DNA of 41,526 bases from Burkholderiales bacterium (GTDB taxonomy: Bacteria; Pseudomonadota; Gammaproteobacteria; Burkholderiales; Burkholderiaceae_C). Each line of letters begins with the position of its first letter. The first letter of the stretch is position 1. Where the stretch lies: positions 1 to 41,526 of the forward strand of contig CANNRR010000012.1 in NCBI GenBank assembly GCA_947508055.1. The letters run 5' to 3'. A program made the position numbers and the translations under genes. The notes below the pieces were generated by a model. The model was not told the DNA's origin and did no database searches. It was given only the letters and a program-made list of their open reading frames with translations. Shown in pieces: positions 8,418 through 16,479 of the stretch.

Positions 8418-10190
8418 ATGACGTTCGCGATTCACGGTCTGAATGTCTCGCGCGGCGTGGCCATTGGACGCGCCGTGCTGGTGGCGTCCAGCCGTGTTGA
8501 TGTAGCGCACTATTTCGTGCCGCCACATGAAGTGCAGTCCGAGATCGACCGCCTGATCAGCGGCCGCAATGCTGTGGTTGACGAAATTCGTCGCTTGCAG
8601 GAAAACATTACTCACATGGGCCCCAAGGAGGCGCCGCATGAGCTCGGTGCCCTGCTTGATGTTCACCTGATGCTGTTGCAGGACGATGAACTGATTTCCG
8701 GCATCACACACTGGATTGCCCAACGTCTGTACAACGCCGAATGGGCGCTGACGACGCAGTTGGAAGTCATTGCCCGTCAGTTTGACGAAATGGAGGACGA
8801 GTACCTGCGCGAACGCAAGGCCGACCTGGAGCAAATCGTCGAGCGTGTATTGCGCGCCATGAAGGGAACCAACTCCCCCATTGTGGTCCACCAGCAGCGT
8901 GCCGCGCGCAAGTCGCAGCAAGACCTATTGCTGGACGATACGGTGGATGTACCATTGATCCTGATCGCCCATGATCTCTCGCCCGCCGACATGCTACAGT
9001 TCAAGCAAAGTGTGTTTGCCGGCTTTATTACCGATGTGGGCGGCAAGACATCGCACACTGCCATCGTTGCCCGCAGCATGGACATTCCGGCGGTCGTGGG
9101 CGCGCGTTTGGCTAGCCAGTTGGTGCGTCAGGACGATTGGGTCATCATCGACGGTGACGCGGGTGTGGTCATCGTTGACCCGTCCCCCATCATCCTGGCG
9201 GAATACGGCTTCAAGCAGCGACAGCGCGAACTGGAGCGCGGCCGTTTGCAGCGCCTGCTGCACACACCGGCGGTGACCATGGACGGCGAAAAGATAGAAC
9301 TGCTGGCCAATATCGAAATGCCAGAGGACGCGTTGATCGCCCTGAAGGCCGGTGCGGTTGGTGTCGGACTGTTTCGCAGCGAGTTTTTGTTTATGGGCCG
9401 TCAAGGCCGCCTTCCAGGTGAAGAAGAGCAATACCAGGCCTACAAAAAAGCAGTGGATGGTATGCAGGGCCTGCCGGTGACCATACGCACCGTGGATGTA
9501 GGAGCTGACAAACCGTTGGATGACTCCCTGCGTGACGATGCTCATTTGAACCCGGCCTTGGGCCTGCGCGCCATCCGCTGGAGCCTGGCCGACCCGGCCA
9601 TGTTTCTGACACAATTGCGCGCCATCCTGCGCGCGGCGGTACATGGCAAAGTGCATCTGCTGGTGCCCATGCTGGCGCACGCCAGCGAGATCCGCCAGAC
9701 CTTGGCGCACCTGGACCACGCCCGGGCCATGCTGGACAACCGCGGCGTGGCTTACGGACCGGTCAAGCTGGGGGCAATGATCGAGATACCGGCAGCCGCT
9801 TTGAGCCTGCGTCTGTTCCTCAAGTACTTTGACTTCCTGTCTATTGGCACCAACGACCTAATCCAGTACACGCTGGCCATTGACCGCGCCGATGAGTCGG
9901 TGGCCCACTTGTACGACCCCCTGCACCCCGCGGTGCTCCGTCTGGTGGCCGATACCATCGCCGAAGGCCGGGCGCAAGGCAAGGACGTGGCTGTTTGCGG
10001 TGAAATGGCAGGCGATGTGAGTCTGACCCGGTTGCTGCTGGGCTTGGGTCTGCGGAGTTTCTCAATGCACCCCGCGCAAATACTGGCGGTGAAGCAGGAG
10101 ATCTTGCGCGCCGACGCAGCCAAGTTGGCGCCTTGGGCGAAGCGCGTGATGGATGCCGAAGACCCCGCGCGGGAGATGGCAGCCAACTGA
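8418..10190 (+). CDS. ptsI: Phosphoenolpyruvate-protein phosphotransferase (enzyme I)
   Basis: Enzyme I starts the PTS chain by taking phosphate from phosphoenolpyruvate. The 590-residue length is normal. The phosphohistidine motif GGKTSHTAIVAR places His213; the PEP-binding barrel shows GVGLFRSEFLF, the SIGTNDLIQYTLA segment, and VAVCGEMAGD with the catalytic Cys527. It is preceded by AAAGAG and follows ptsH by 6 bases. With EIIA and HPr it forms a short phosphorelay that probably senses the PEP/pyruvate ratio. A small hairpin repeat begins directly after the stop codon. Confidence 0.97.
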   Translation: MTFAIHGLNVSRGVAIGRAVLVASSRVDVAHYFVPPHEVQSEIDRLISGRNAVVDEIRRLQENITHMGPKEAPHELGALLDVHLMLLQDDELISGITHWIAQRLYNAEWALTTQLEVIARQFDEMEDEYLRERKADLEQIVERVLRAMKGTNSPIVVHQQRAARKSQQDLLLDDTVDVPLILIAHDLSPADMLQFKQSVFAGFITDVGGKTSHTAIVARSMDIPAVVGARLASQLVRQDDWVIIDGDAGVVIVDPSPIILAEYGFKQRQRELERGRLQRLLHTPAVTMDGEKIELLANIEMPEDALIALKAGAVGVGLFRSEFLFMGRQGRLPGEEEQYQAYKKAVDGMQGLPVTIRTVDVGADKPLDDSLRDDAHLNPALGLRAIRWSLADPAMFLTQLRAILRAAVHGKVHLLVPMLAHASEIRQTLAHLDHARAMLDNRGVAYGPVKLGAMIEIPAAALSLRLFLKYFDFLSIGTNDLIQYTLAIDRADESVAHLYDPLHPAVLRLVADTIAEGRAQGKDVAVCGEMAGDVSLTRLLLGLGLRSFSMHPAQILAVKQEILRADAAKLAPWAKRVMDAEDPAREMAAN

Positions 10191-10220
10191 TTTGCTATTA
10201 AAACAATAGCTACTAGCGCA
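10191..10220 (+). repeat. Stop-proximal hairpin repeat, copy 1
   Basis: Directly after the ptsI stop lies TTTGCTATTAAAACAATAGC followed by TACTAGCGCA. GCTATT pairs with AATAGC around an AAAAC loop. The same layout recurs after lipA (20070-20098) and after the gene ending at 33275. Confidence 0.65.
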
Positions 10221-10248
10221 TGTTCTACGGGCGTTATCGGTCTACCCG

Positions 10249-11097
10249 TTATATGGTCTTGGCTCTGGAGCCCAGCACAGCAGCGCCAATGATCAAAGTG
10301 GCCGCAAGCGCAACGGAGAGGCTGGGCGTTTCGTGGCGTACCCACAAAAGCGCCAAAGTCGACAGCAGCGGCGTGAGGAAAGACAACACACCAATTTGCC
10401 GCGCATCGCCCTGTTTGAGTGCCGCATCCCACAGATAAAACGCGGCACCCAACGGCCCTATGCCCATTGCGGTGATCAGACCCCAGTCCGTGTTGCTCAA
10501 TGCGACTGGGGACTCCAATAATGCATGGCACAGCAGCGACAGCACGCCCGAGACCAGTCCAAACAGGCCAATGGCAGCGCTGGGGAAAGGCGGCACGCGT
10601 TGTGTAAACAGCGAGTAGCTGGCCCACACAAAGGCAGATGCCAGCGCTGGCAGGTAGCCCCAGGCAAAGCCGCCCTGTAACGCATCACCGCGACCGCCCA
10701 GAATGGCCAGCGCAGCACCTGTAAACCCCAAAAACGCCGCCGCAATGTGTAGCGCGCGCAGGCGCATGTCGGGCAAGAACAGGGGTGCCATCAGCACAAT
10801 GCCCAGCGGCCACAGGTAGTTGACCAGGTTGGCCTGGACTGGCGGCGCATGGCGCAGCGCAATGAACAGTAAAAAGTGAAAACCGAACAGCCCGTAGACA
10901 CCCAAGGCCAGCGTACGCAGTGGCACCCGTAATGCTGACAGCTTCCCGCCCGACAGTGGCAGCGCAATCAGACTGCCCACCAGCAGGCCCAGACCGGTCA
11001 GCAGGAACGGCGGTACGTGTGAAAGTAAAACACCCAGCGGCGCTAGGCTGCCCCAAAGGGCTATAGCGCCCAGTGCCAAAAATGTTGGCCTAGACAT
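10249..11097 (-). CDS. EamA/DMT-family transporter
   Basis: An inner-membrane exporter of the drug/metabolite transporter superfamily, 282 residues with about ten hydrophobic helices forming two EamA repeats; VQANLVNYLWPLGIVLMAP and the second-half GIGPLGAAFYLWDAALKQGDARQIGVLSFLTPLLS are typical. The ATG at 11097 is preferred and overlaps the end of the upstream membrane gene by a few bases; a TTG two codons earlier is an alternative. The overlap makes it the last gene of the GntR-ABC operon, although DMT exporters are not a regular part of such operons. The substrate is unknown; amino acids or small metabolites are common for the family. Confidence 0.85.
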   Translation of the reverse strand: MSRPTFLALGAIALWGSLAPLGVLLSHVPPFLLTGLGLLVGSLIALPLSGGKLSALRVPLRTLALGVYGLFGFHFLLFIALRHAPPVQANLVNYLWPLGIVLMAPLFLPDMRLRALHIAAAFLGFTGAALAILGGRGDALQGGFAWGYLPALASAFVWASYSLFTQRVPPFPSAAIGLFGLVSGVLSLLCHALLESPVALSNTDWGLITAMGIGPLGAAFYLWDAALKQGDARQIGVLSFLTPLLSTLALLWVRHETPSLSVALAATLIIGAAVLGSRAKTI

Positions 11098-12646
11098 CGC
11101 CAACGAGTTCTTTGCGGTTCAGGCGACCCGCCGGAAATGCCTGTACAAAATGCCCAAGGCGGTTCCAGCGCACCGCAAGCACGATCACGCAATAGACCGC
11201 GGCTGCGGTTGCTACCGCGTGAACTGGCAAGTGGAGCCACAACACAGCAGTCAGTCCAATGGCTGGCGCCACCATCGCCCCGACCAACCAGGCGAGCGCC
11301 GATGTGGCATTGGGAGCCTGCAAGCTTGCCCAGTCCTGTAGAACCATGGGTAGCAATACCAAAGCACCCAGGTAAAAACTACCGACGAACATGACGTCTT
11401 TGTCCGGGTAGGGCAGTTCCAAGACAGTCAGTGCAGCCACAACCCACGCGATAAAGGCATGGCGCAGATGCCGCACGGCCAGCATTCGGTTCAGCGCGTC
11501 GCCATGTGGCATGCCAGGCAGTAGAAGCATCAACTTCTGCTCAGGCGCGGTTTGTCGCAGCGTCTCGGGCAACGACAGCAGTGGCGCAACCGCTGCCATC
11601 AGGCTGCCCAGGGCAATCACAATGGCCCAGCCGCCCGAGATGGCCATGACTTCAGCACCCCGTGCGGATGGAACGATGACCGTAACCAACAGCACAACCG
11701 CCCACAGCGCCAGCAGGGAACATGCCTGCATCACCCAGTGCAAGGCGGGTCCCAAGCCCAGCATGGCACGAGCCAAGACTGGTTGAGCTTGGAGCTCCGT
11801 TCCTGTTGGCGGGCGTGGCCTGTTCAGTGCGTGGTGCAGGTAAAGTCGCCACGGAAACAGCAGTCGCTGCAAACCCTGTTGCAGGATACCCACCAAGGGC
11901 CCCATGCCGTGGACGGGCAAATTGGTCGGCGCCTCTGCACCCGGCGCCGCGTTTTCAATGTGTACAGCGCGGGAAAGCAAAGCCGATAGTCGGCTGCCGT
12001 TGGTCGCAATCAGCCGGGTCACCAACCAGGCCATGCCCAAGTAGCAGGTGATGGCAAACGTCCATCCTGACGCGGGGGAGCTGAATATCGCTTTCACCAG
12101 AGCTGATTCAACGATCCCTTGGCCTTGGCTACCTGCAAAAACCAGCAACGCGATCACGAGACACCATTGCACGGGCCAGCGCCAGGGCGTGCTGATGAAC
12201 AGCATAAAGACCCCCGCGCCGAACCCCATCAAGCAGGCTTCTCCCACTGAATTGCCTTCCAGCAGACCGGTGATGACGCAAATACCTGACCAAAGGAGCA
12301 ACGCCGCGCGGCGCAAGCGCGCAACGTAGTTTGGTACGGTGCGTGCGGCGATGGGCGTGTTGAGCCGCATCAGTGTTGCGCAGACAAAGGACCAGGTGAT
12401 TTGCAGGTAGATCACCACTGCGATGGCCGCTGCGTCGCGCAACGCGGCCACGCCCCACTTCCAGGTAATGCCACCGCCCACAGCCATGAAGGTGAAGCAA
12501 CACGCTAGTGTCAGGTACAACCAGCGTGACTCGGTGAAGCCCAGACTGCGCCAGATCACCTTGCCGATTTGCCCATAGGGGGCCAAGAATGCAACGGTGG
12601 GCGAGGTCATCGTCGGGCGCATTGGGGTGCCGGTTGCCGTCGTCAT
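11090..12646 (-). CDS. Polytopic membrane protein, probable ABC permease partner
   Basis: A 518-residue protein with many hydrophobic segments (about ten to twelve) in two halves separated by a polar loop near residues 230-285. I recognise no named domain. Its start overlaps the stop of the ABC ATPase by four bases (ATGA), the coupling expected of an ATPase and its membrane subunit, so a permease role is inferred from position. It is larger than typical YtrC/ABC-2 permeases and lacks an obvious ABC-2 signature. The repressor, ATPase, this protein and the EamA transporter form one transcript. Alternative: a membrane protein of unrelated function carried in the operon. Confidence 0.7.
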   Translation of the reverse strand: MTTATGTPMRPTMTSPTVAFLAPYGQIGKVIWRSLGFTESRWLYLTLACCFTFMAVGGGITWKWGVAALRDAAAIAVVIYLQITWSFVCATLMRLNTPIAARTVPNYVARLRRAALLLWSGICVITGLLEGNSVGEACLMGFGAGVFMLFISTPWRWPVQWCLVIALLVFAGSQGQGIVESALVKAIFSSPASGWTFAITCYLGMAWLVTRLIATNGSRLSALLSRAVHIENAAPGAEAPTNLPVHGMGPLVGILQQGLQRLLFPWRLYLHHALNRPRPPTGTELQAQPVLARAMLGLGPALHWVMQACSLLALWAVVLLVTVIVPSARGAEVMAISGGWAIVIALGSLMAAVAPLLSLPETLRQTAPEQKLMLLLPGMPHGDALNRMLAVRHLRHAFIAWVVAALTVLELPYPDKDVMFVGSFYLGALVLLPMVLQDWASLQAPNATSALAWLVGAMVAPAIGLTAVLWLHLPVHAVATAAAVYCVIVLAVRWNRLGHFVQAFPAGRLNRKELVGDV

Positions 12647-13548
12647 GCCAGTTCCATGAAAAGCGCTTCCAGGTTGACAGGTTCCTGAGGGAGCGCATCT
12701 TCATCGGCAGTGTAGCCGGGCGGCAGTGTCAGTAGCGCCAGCTCGTGGCCGTTCCCGTGAACGCGCCGCTGCAAGACCTGTGCGTGGTGGCGGGTGCAAA
12801 AGGCGTCCACCTGCTCCCGTGTTCCGGTGACTTGTCGGGTGGTGTCGAGCAACTCATCCAACGGCGCTTGCACGGCAATGCGGCCATCGCGCAGAAATGC
12901 CACGTTGAATGCCACACGTTCCAAATCCGACAGTATGTGCGTGGAGAGCACAACCGTGGTGCCCCGGTCAAGCACCTGCTCCACCAGCTCGCGCAAAAAT
13001 TCGCGGCGCCCCGCCGGATCCAGGCTGGAGACGGGTTCATCCAGCACCAGCAAATCGGGTTCGTGGGCCAGCGCCCGGATGATGGACAGGCGCTGTTGCT
13101 GGCCGCCGGACAAGCGGGCAATCGGTTGGTCTCGCGCAATGTCCCAGCGCGACAGCAGGCCATCCACCTTGGCCGTGTTCCAGCGCGGGTAAAAACTGCG
13201 GAAGTAGGCCAGCAATTCGTTCGCGGTAAAACCCTCAAACAAATCGCTGCGCTGGGGCACGTAGCCAATGCGTGCCCGTGTGGCGTCACTCAGTTGCGGG
13301 CCGGATTCGCCAAACAGCTCCACTGTGCCGCTTTGCAAGTCGCGCAGGCCCAGCATGGCTTCGAGTAGCGAGGTTTTGCCTGCGCCGTTGCGACCCAGCA
13401 GCCCAATCACCTGGCCGGGATGTAATTGCCAGTCGAGTCCCTTCAGTACCGGTTTTTTGCCGTAGGCCAGCGTCAGTCCGTGCATGTCAGCGGTTGGACG
13501 CTTGGCGAGGTGGGCGTTGGCTACCGAAGCCGGTGGGGTTGTATTCAT
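12643..13548 (-). CDS. ABC transporter ATP-binding protein (YtrB-like)
   Basis: The 301-residue nucleotide-binding subunit of an ABC system. Walker A GRNGAGKTS is at about 52-60, the Q-loop YVPQRSD near 97, the signature LSGGQQQR at 146-153, Walker B LLVLDEP at 166-172, the D-loop SSLDPAG and the switch histidine in STHIL. The first 22 residues precede the ABC fold and look unstructured. It overlaps the GntR gene by four bases upstream and the membrane gene by four bases downstream. ATPases controlled by YtrA-type regulators usually act in export or cell-envelope stress rather than nutrient uptake; that role is inferred here. Confidence 0.92.
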   Translation of the reverse strand: MNTTPPASVANAHLAKRPTADMHGLTLAYGKKPVLKGLDWQLHPGQVIGLLGRNGAGKTSLLEAMLGLRDLQSGTVELFGESGPQLSDATRARIGYVPQRSDLFEGFTANELLAYFRSFYPRWNTAKVDGLLSRWDIARDQPIARLSGGQQQRLSIIRALAHEPDLLVLDEPVSSLDPAGRREFLRELVEQVLDRGTTVVLSTHILSDLERVAFNVAFLRDGRIAVQAPLDELLDTTRQVTGTREQVDAFCTRHHAQVLQRRVHGNGHELALLTLPPGYTADEDALPQEPVNLEALFMELA

Positions 13549-13943
13549 GGTCTTGCTCCCTCGTTCAGGATCTGTTCAAATAATTTCAAGGTCTGCGTGG
13601 TGGGCAACTCCAACTGTCGACTTTCAGACGCGGCTTTTTCCAGCGTGGGGCGCAGCAGTTCCACCCGAGATTCGGATGACTTGGCCTGCGTGTGCTGCGC
13701 AGCCACCACCATCGACAGCCCGCGCCTGCGCTCCAGCAGGCCCTGTGCTTCCAGCAAGCTGTAGGCCTTGGAAACGGTCATGGGGTGCACAGCCAGGGTT
13801 TGCGCCAACTCACGTACAGACGCAATCTCCTGCCCCGCGCTAAGCTGGCCCGCCGCAATGCGACGCCTCACCTGCTCAAAAAGCTGACGGTAAATCGGCT
13901 CGCTGGAGCCCGTATTAATGCTGAAAACCAAGTCAGTAGGCAT
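13545..13943 (-). CDS. GntR-family transcriptional regulator, YtrA subfamily
   Basis: A 132-residue repressor with an N-terminal winged helix-turn-helix (EPIYRQLFEQVRRRIAAGQL, then SVRELAQTLAVHPMTVSKAYSLLEAQG) and only a short helical C-terminal tail. That tail is the hallmark of the YtrA subfamily, which often controls an ABC operon beside it. The ATG at 13943 lies only about 7 bases from the operator, so the transcript has a very short leader. The gene is first in a four-gene minus-strand operon and almost certainly represses itself through the inverted repeat at 13950-13985. The inducer is unknown. Confidence 0.92.
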   Translation of the reverse strand: MPTDLVFSINTGSSEPIYRQLFEQVRRRIAAGQLSAGQEIASVRELAQTLAVHPMTVSKAYSLLEAQGLLERRRGLSMVVAAQHTQAKSSESRVELLRPTLEKAASESRQLELPTTQTLKLFEQILNEGARP

Positions 13944-13949
13944 ATATAG

Positions 13950-13985
13950 TGTCTATGTGTATCACTACTATAGTACACATAGACA
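13950..13985. promoter_or_regulatory. Operator and promoter of the GntR-ABC operon
   Basis: A perfect 12-bp inverted repeat, TGTCTATGTGTA (13950-13961) and TACACATAGACA (13974-13985), with a 12-base spacer. The minus-strand -10 box TATAGT (13972-13967) lies in the spacer, and TTGCAG 17 bases further upstream is a weak -35. A dimeric repressor bound to the two arms would clamp the -10 region. Assignment to the adjacent GntR protein is inferred from position and symmetry. Confidence 0.8.
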
Positions 13986-14040
13986 TAAACTGCAAATCTT
14001 TCGGGTAGCATCCAGCCTCCCCAATGACCGATTGCATCCC

Positions 14041-14517
14041 TTGACCGAAGAACCCCTCAAAATTCAGGAGCCACGCCTGTGGCGCGACAACGGCTGGACC
14101 GCACAGGTCATCAAGAATGAAGACGATGATGGCTGGGCCGTTGCCATGATCAGGGACGGTGCATCCGAGCCCGCTCTTGTCGGTCCATGGACCATGGGGC
14201 GCGACAAAAAGAACCCCAAGCCACTCGACGGAGCAGCATTCATTACGCTGACTAAAACCGCCAGTGAATTTGTGCGGCGTGGCGAGCAGCAGTTACATGC
14301 CACGCTGCACCAGAGCATTTCGGTGGCGGCAGCATCAGGCCGAGTGACCGTGTCGCTGGACATCGTCCCGGACGAAGACAACCCCTACGCCACGCTGAGT
14401 GCAGCGGACGACTGTGGCGAGTCACTGGCCCGGATGCGTGTGTCACCGGCGTACAAGCTCACCCGCAGCAGTGCGGTGGCGTGGGTGGATGGCGGGTTTG
14501 GCAAGGCTAACGCATGA
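14041..14517 (+). CDS. Conserved hypothetical protein, 158 residues
   Basis: I do not recognise the family. The protein is soluble and acidic to neutral, with no signal peptide or membrane segment; blocks EPRLWRDNGWTAQVIKNEDDDGWAVAMI and VGPWTMGRDKKNPKPLD look well ordered. The start is uncertain: TTG at 14041 (giving MTEEPLKIQEPRL) is chosen because the frame upstream runs through the GntR operator and promoter and looks non-coding; TTG at 14032 is another option. It is divergent from the GntR operon and followed after 152 bases by the SPFH gene, which has its own promoter. Confidence 0.65.
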   Translation: MTEEPLKIQEPRLWRDNGWTAQVIKNEDDDGWAVAMIRDGASEPALVGPWTMGRDKKNPKPLDGAAFITLTKTASEFVRRGEQQLHATLHQSISVAAASGRVTVSLDIVPDEDNPYATLSAADDCGESLARMRVSPAYKLTRSSAVAWVDGGFGKANA

Positions 14518-14551
14518 AACTGGTGGGCTGGCCACGCGACCATTTCCGAGA

Positions 14552-14589
14552 TTGACTTCCCTTAAAATTGATACTATAGTGATATCACT
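14552..14589 (+). promoter_or_regulatory. Promoter with overlapping palindrome before the SPFH gene
   Basis: TTGACT (14552-14557), a 17-base spacer and TATAGT (14575-14580) form a near-consensus sigma70 promoter. A perfect 12-bp palindrome AGTGATATCACT (14578-14589) overlaps the end of the -10 box and the start region, and ACTATAGT (14573-14580) is itself palindromic. This placement suits a repressor site. The TACTATAGT plus TGATA combination also occurs in the GntR promoter. Confidence 0.7.
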
Positions 14590-14669
14590 TTGATCTCATT
14601 TGCGAATGTGTACAACGGGATGCAAGGCGCCGTCAACCTCTGCGGTTGAAGCGAACACCAAGGATCGTT

Positions 14670-15560
14670 ATGGACAAACAAGCTTCCACTGAATATCTGG
14701 CCAAGACCGGTAGCGGCTACGCAGCCGTGGCCATCGGGGTCGTCTTGCTGCTCGTCGCCGCGCTGTTGGTGTTGCGTGCACCCAGCCCTCTAACCTTGGG
14801 CATCGCTGCGCTGTTAGCGCCCGCAGCCCTGTGGTTTTTGTCCGGGCTGTACACCCTCAACCCGAACCAGGCAGCCTTGCTCAAGCTGTTTGGCAGCTAC
14901 CGCGGAACCGACCGCAGCGAGGGTCTGCGATGGAGCAACCCTTTTTACAGCCGCACCAAGGTGTCCACCCGTGCGCATAACTTCAACAGTGAAAAGCTCA
15001 AAGTCAACGACTTGCGGGGCAACCCCATCGAGATTGCCGCCGCCATCGTTTGGCGGGTGCAGGACACTGCCCGCGCCAGCTTCGATGTGGAGGACTTCGA
15101 ATCTTACGTGTTGACCCAGGCCGAGGCTGCCGTGCGCCATTTGGCCTCCAGCTACGCCTATGACGATCTGGACGACAAAGACGAAATGGTGCCCAAAGAG
15201 ATCACGCTGCGCTCAGGCGGCGAGCAGGTCGGGGCTGCCCTTTTGCACGAGTTGCAGGCGCGCTTTTCGCTGGCTGGCATTGTGGTGGTGGACGCCAAGC
15301 TCACCCACCTGGCCTACGCACCTGAAATCGCCGGCGCCATGCTACGCCGCCAGCAGGCCCAGGCCATCATTGCGGCGCGCAGCCTGATCGTGCAGGGAGC
15401 CGTCGGCATGGTGGAACTGGCCCTGAGCGGCTTGCAGGAGCGCGGCTTGGTGGAACTGGACGACGAGCGTAAAGCCGCCATGGTGACCAACCTGCTGGTG
15501 GTGCTGTGCTCGGACCACGATGCACAGCCCATCGTCAACACGGGTACGTTGTACAACTAG
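14670..15560 (+). CDS. SPFH/Band 7 domain membrane protein
   Basis: A 296-residue stomatin/prohibitin-like protein. Two hydrophobic segments at about residues 20-45 and 48-66 anchor it; the SPFH domain follows from [21 protein letters not shown], through [15 protein letters not shown], to the oligomerisation helix rich in Ala/Gln/Glu near [14 protein letters not shown]. The ATG at 14670 has AAGGAT about 5 bases upstream; an earlier ATG lacks support. SPFH proteins build membrane scaffolds and often stabilise or localise membrane complexes. Here it has a strong promoter of its own and is followed after 29 bases by a ribbon-helix-helix gene, a pairing that points to a defined two-protein module. 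Confidence 0.9.
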   Translation: MDKQASTEYLAKTGSGYAAVAIGVVLLLVAALLVLRAPSPLTLGIAALLAPAALWFLSGLYTLNPNQAALLKLFGSYRGTDRSEGLRWSNPFYSRTKVSTRAHNFNSEKLKVNDLRGNPIEIAAAIVWRVQDTARASFDVEDFESYVLTQAEAAVRHLASSYAYDDLDDKDEMVPKEITLRSGGEQVGAALLHELQARFSLAGIVVVDAKLTHLAYAPEIAGAMLRRQQAQAIIAARSLIVQGAVGMVELALSGLQERGLVELDDERKAAMVTNLLVVLCSDHDAQPIVNTGTLYN

Positions 15561-15589
15561 GCCTCTCACTCTCGCCACCACTGTGAGCC

Positions 15590-15805
15590 ATGGCCAGCCC
15601 CGACAAGAAGTCCTTCGCGCTGCGCATCGATCCAGTGCTGTGGGCGCAGATCGAACGGCTTGCTGCGGCAGACCTGCGCAGTGCCAACGCTCAGGTGGAA
15701 TATCTGCTGCGCGAGGCCCTTCGTACTCGCTGGGGCAAAGCGCCGGATGGGCTACCCGCAAGCGATTCCCCACCACCCACACCGGGCGAACCCACACAAC
15801 CCTGA
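15590..15805 (+). CDS. Ribbon-helix-helix (Arc-type) DNA-binding protein
   Basis: A 71-residue protein with a short RHH fold: the strand KSFALRIDP, then helices VLWAQIERLAAADLRSANAQVEYLLREAL, as in Arc-type regulators. The C-terminal 20 residues are Pro-rich and probably disordered. It follows the SPFH gene by 29 bases and is likely cotranscribed. No toxin gene is next to it, so it is better viewed as a partner or regulator of the SPFH unit than as an antitoxin. Its DNA target is unknown; the palindrome at 14578-14589 is a candidate. Confidence 0.8.
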   Translation: MASPDKKSFALRIDPVLWAQIERLAAADLRSANAQVEYLLREALRTRWGKAPDGLPASDSPPPTPGEPTQP

Positions 15806-15927
15806 TCTGAATCAAGCCACCGGCGTTTGACGATTGCCACCGGGCACGCGGCACGCGCAAAATGGACCATGTAGCGCGGCGGCTTTTTTGGCGGGTTCGC
15901 GGCTGCGAAAACTCCAAGGAGATGGAT

Positions 15928-16461
15928 ATGGCCAATGTGTCATTGGGTGAGCCAAAGTTGCCGTGGTCGCGTATGACGTGGTTTCAGCGCGGCCTGATGT
16001 TTGGCTCGGTCATAGCATCAGTCGTTCTATTGCCCGGCTGCGCCGTGGAACTGCAGAACACGCAAGCGGCCCAGGAACTCAAACACGCGTCCCAGCCACC
16101 TGGATTGGTCTATGCAGGCTGGCGCGTCTTTCAGGACAAGTGCGCTGCGTGTCATGGTCCCGCGGCAACCGGCACCGCAGGCGGACCGGACCTGCTTCCC
16201 CGTGTGCGCGACATGGGGCCACACCAATTTGTCAGCCTCGTGCTCAAGCGCTACGACTGGAGTCATGCGGGCGTGCAAGCCAGCAGCAACGGTGCCGCGC
16301 GGGACGCCATGGTGGATGATCTAGTGCAGCGCAAGAGTTACGGCCTCACCATGCCCGCTTGGGAGGGCGAGCCGCGTGCAACCGCCCACATCGCCGATTT
16401 ATACGCCTACCTCAGCGCCCGCGCCCAAGGTGCGCAGGGACCGGGTCGCCCGACGCCGTGA
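15928..16461 (+). CDS. Probable lipoprotein, class I cytochrome c
   Basis: A 177-residue monohaem cytochrome. The haem motif CAACH is at residues 72-76 and a later LTMPAWEG supplies the likely methionine axial ligand. The N-terminus has a hydrophobic stretch ending in LLPGC, which looks like a lipobox, so the protein is probably anchored in the membrane facing the periplasm. The ATG at 15928 is 6 bases after AAGGAG; an ATG two codons earlier is too close. It follows the RHH gene by 122 bases and may have its own promoter. The electron partner is unknown. Confidence 0.85.
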   Translation: MANVSLGEPKLPWSRMTWFQRGLMFGSVIASVVLLPGCAVELQNTQAAQELKHASQPPGLVYAGWRVFQDKCAACHGPAATGTAGGPDLLPRVRDMGPHQFVSLVLKRYDWSHAGVQASSNGAARDAMVDDLVQRKSYGLTMPAWEGEPRATAHIADLYAYLSARAQGAQGPGRPTP

Positions 16462-16479
16462 TGCAGGGGCCGACGCAAG

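Noticed and set aside
13918..14040. Upstream extension of the 158-residue hypothetical protein
   Set aside because: It would run through the GntR operator, promoter and start codon and its residues look random (many Tyr, His and Val).
15590..15805. RHH protein as the antitoxin of a toxin-antitoxin pair
   Set aside because: No toxin-sized gene lies on either side; the neighbours are an SPFH protein and a cytochrome.
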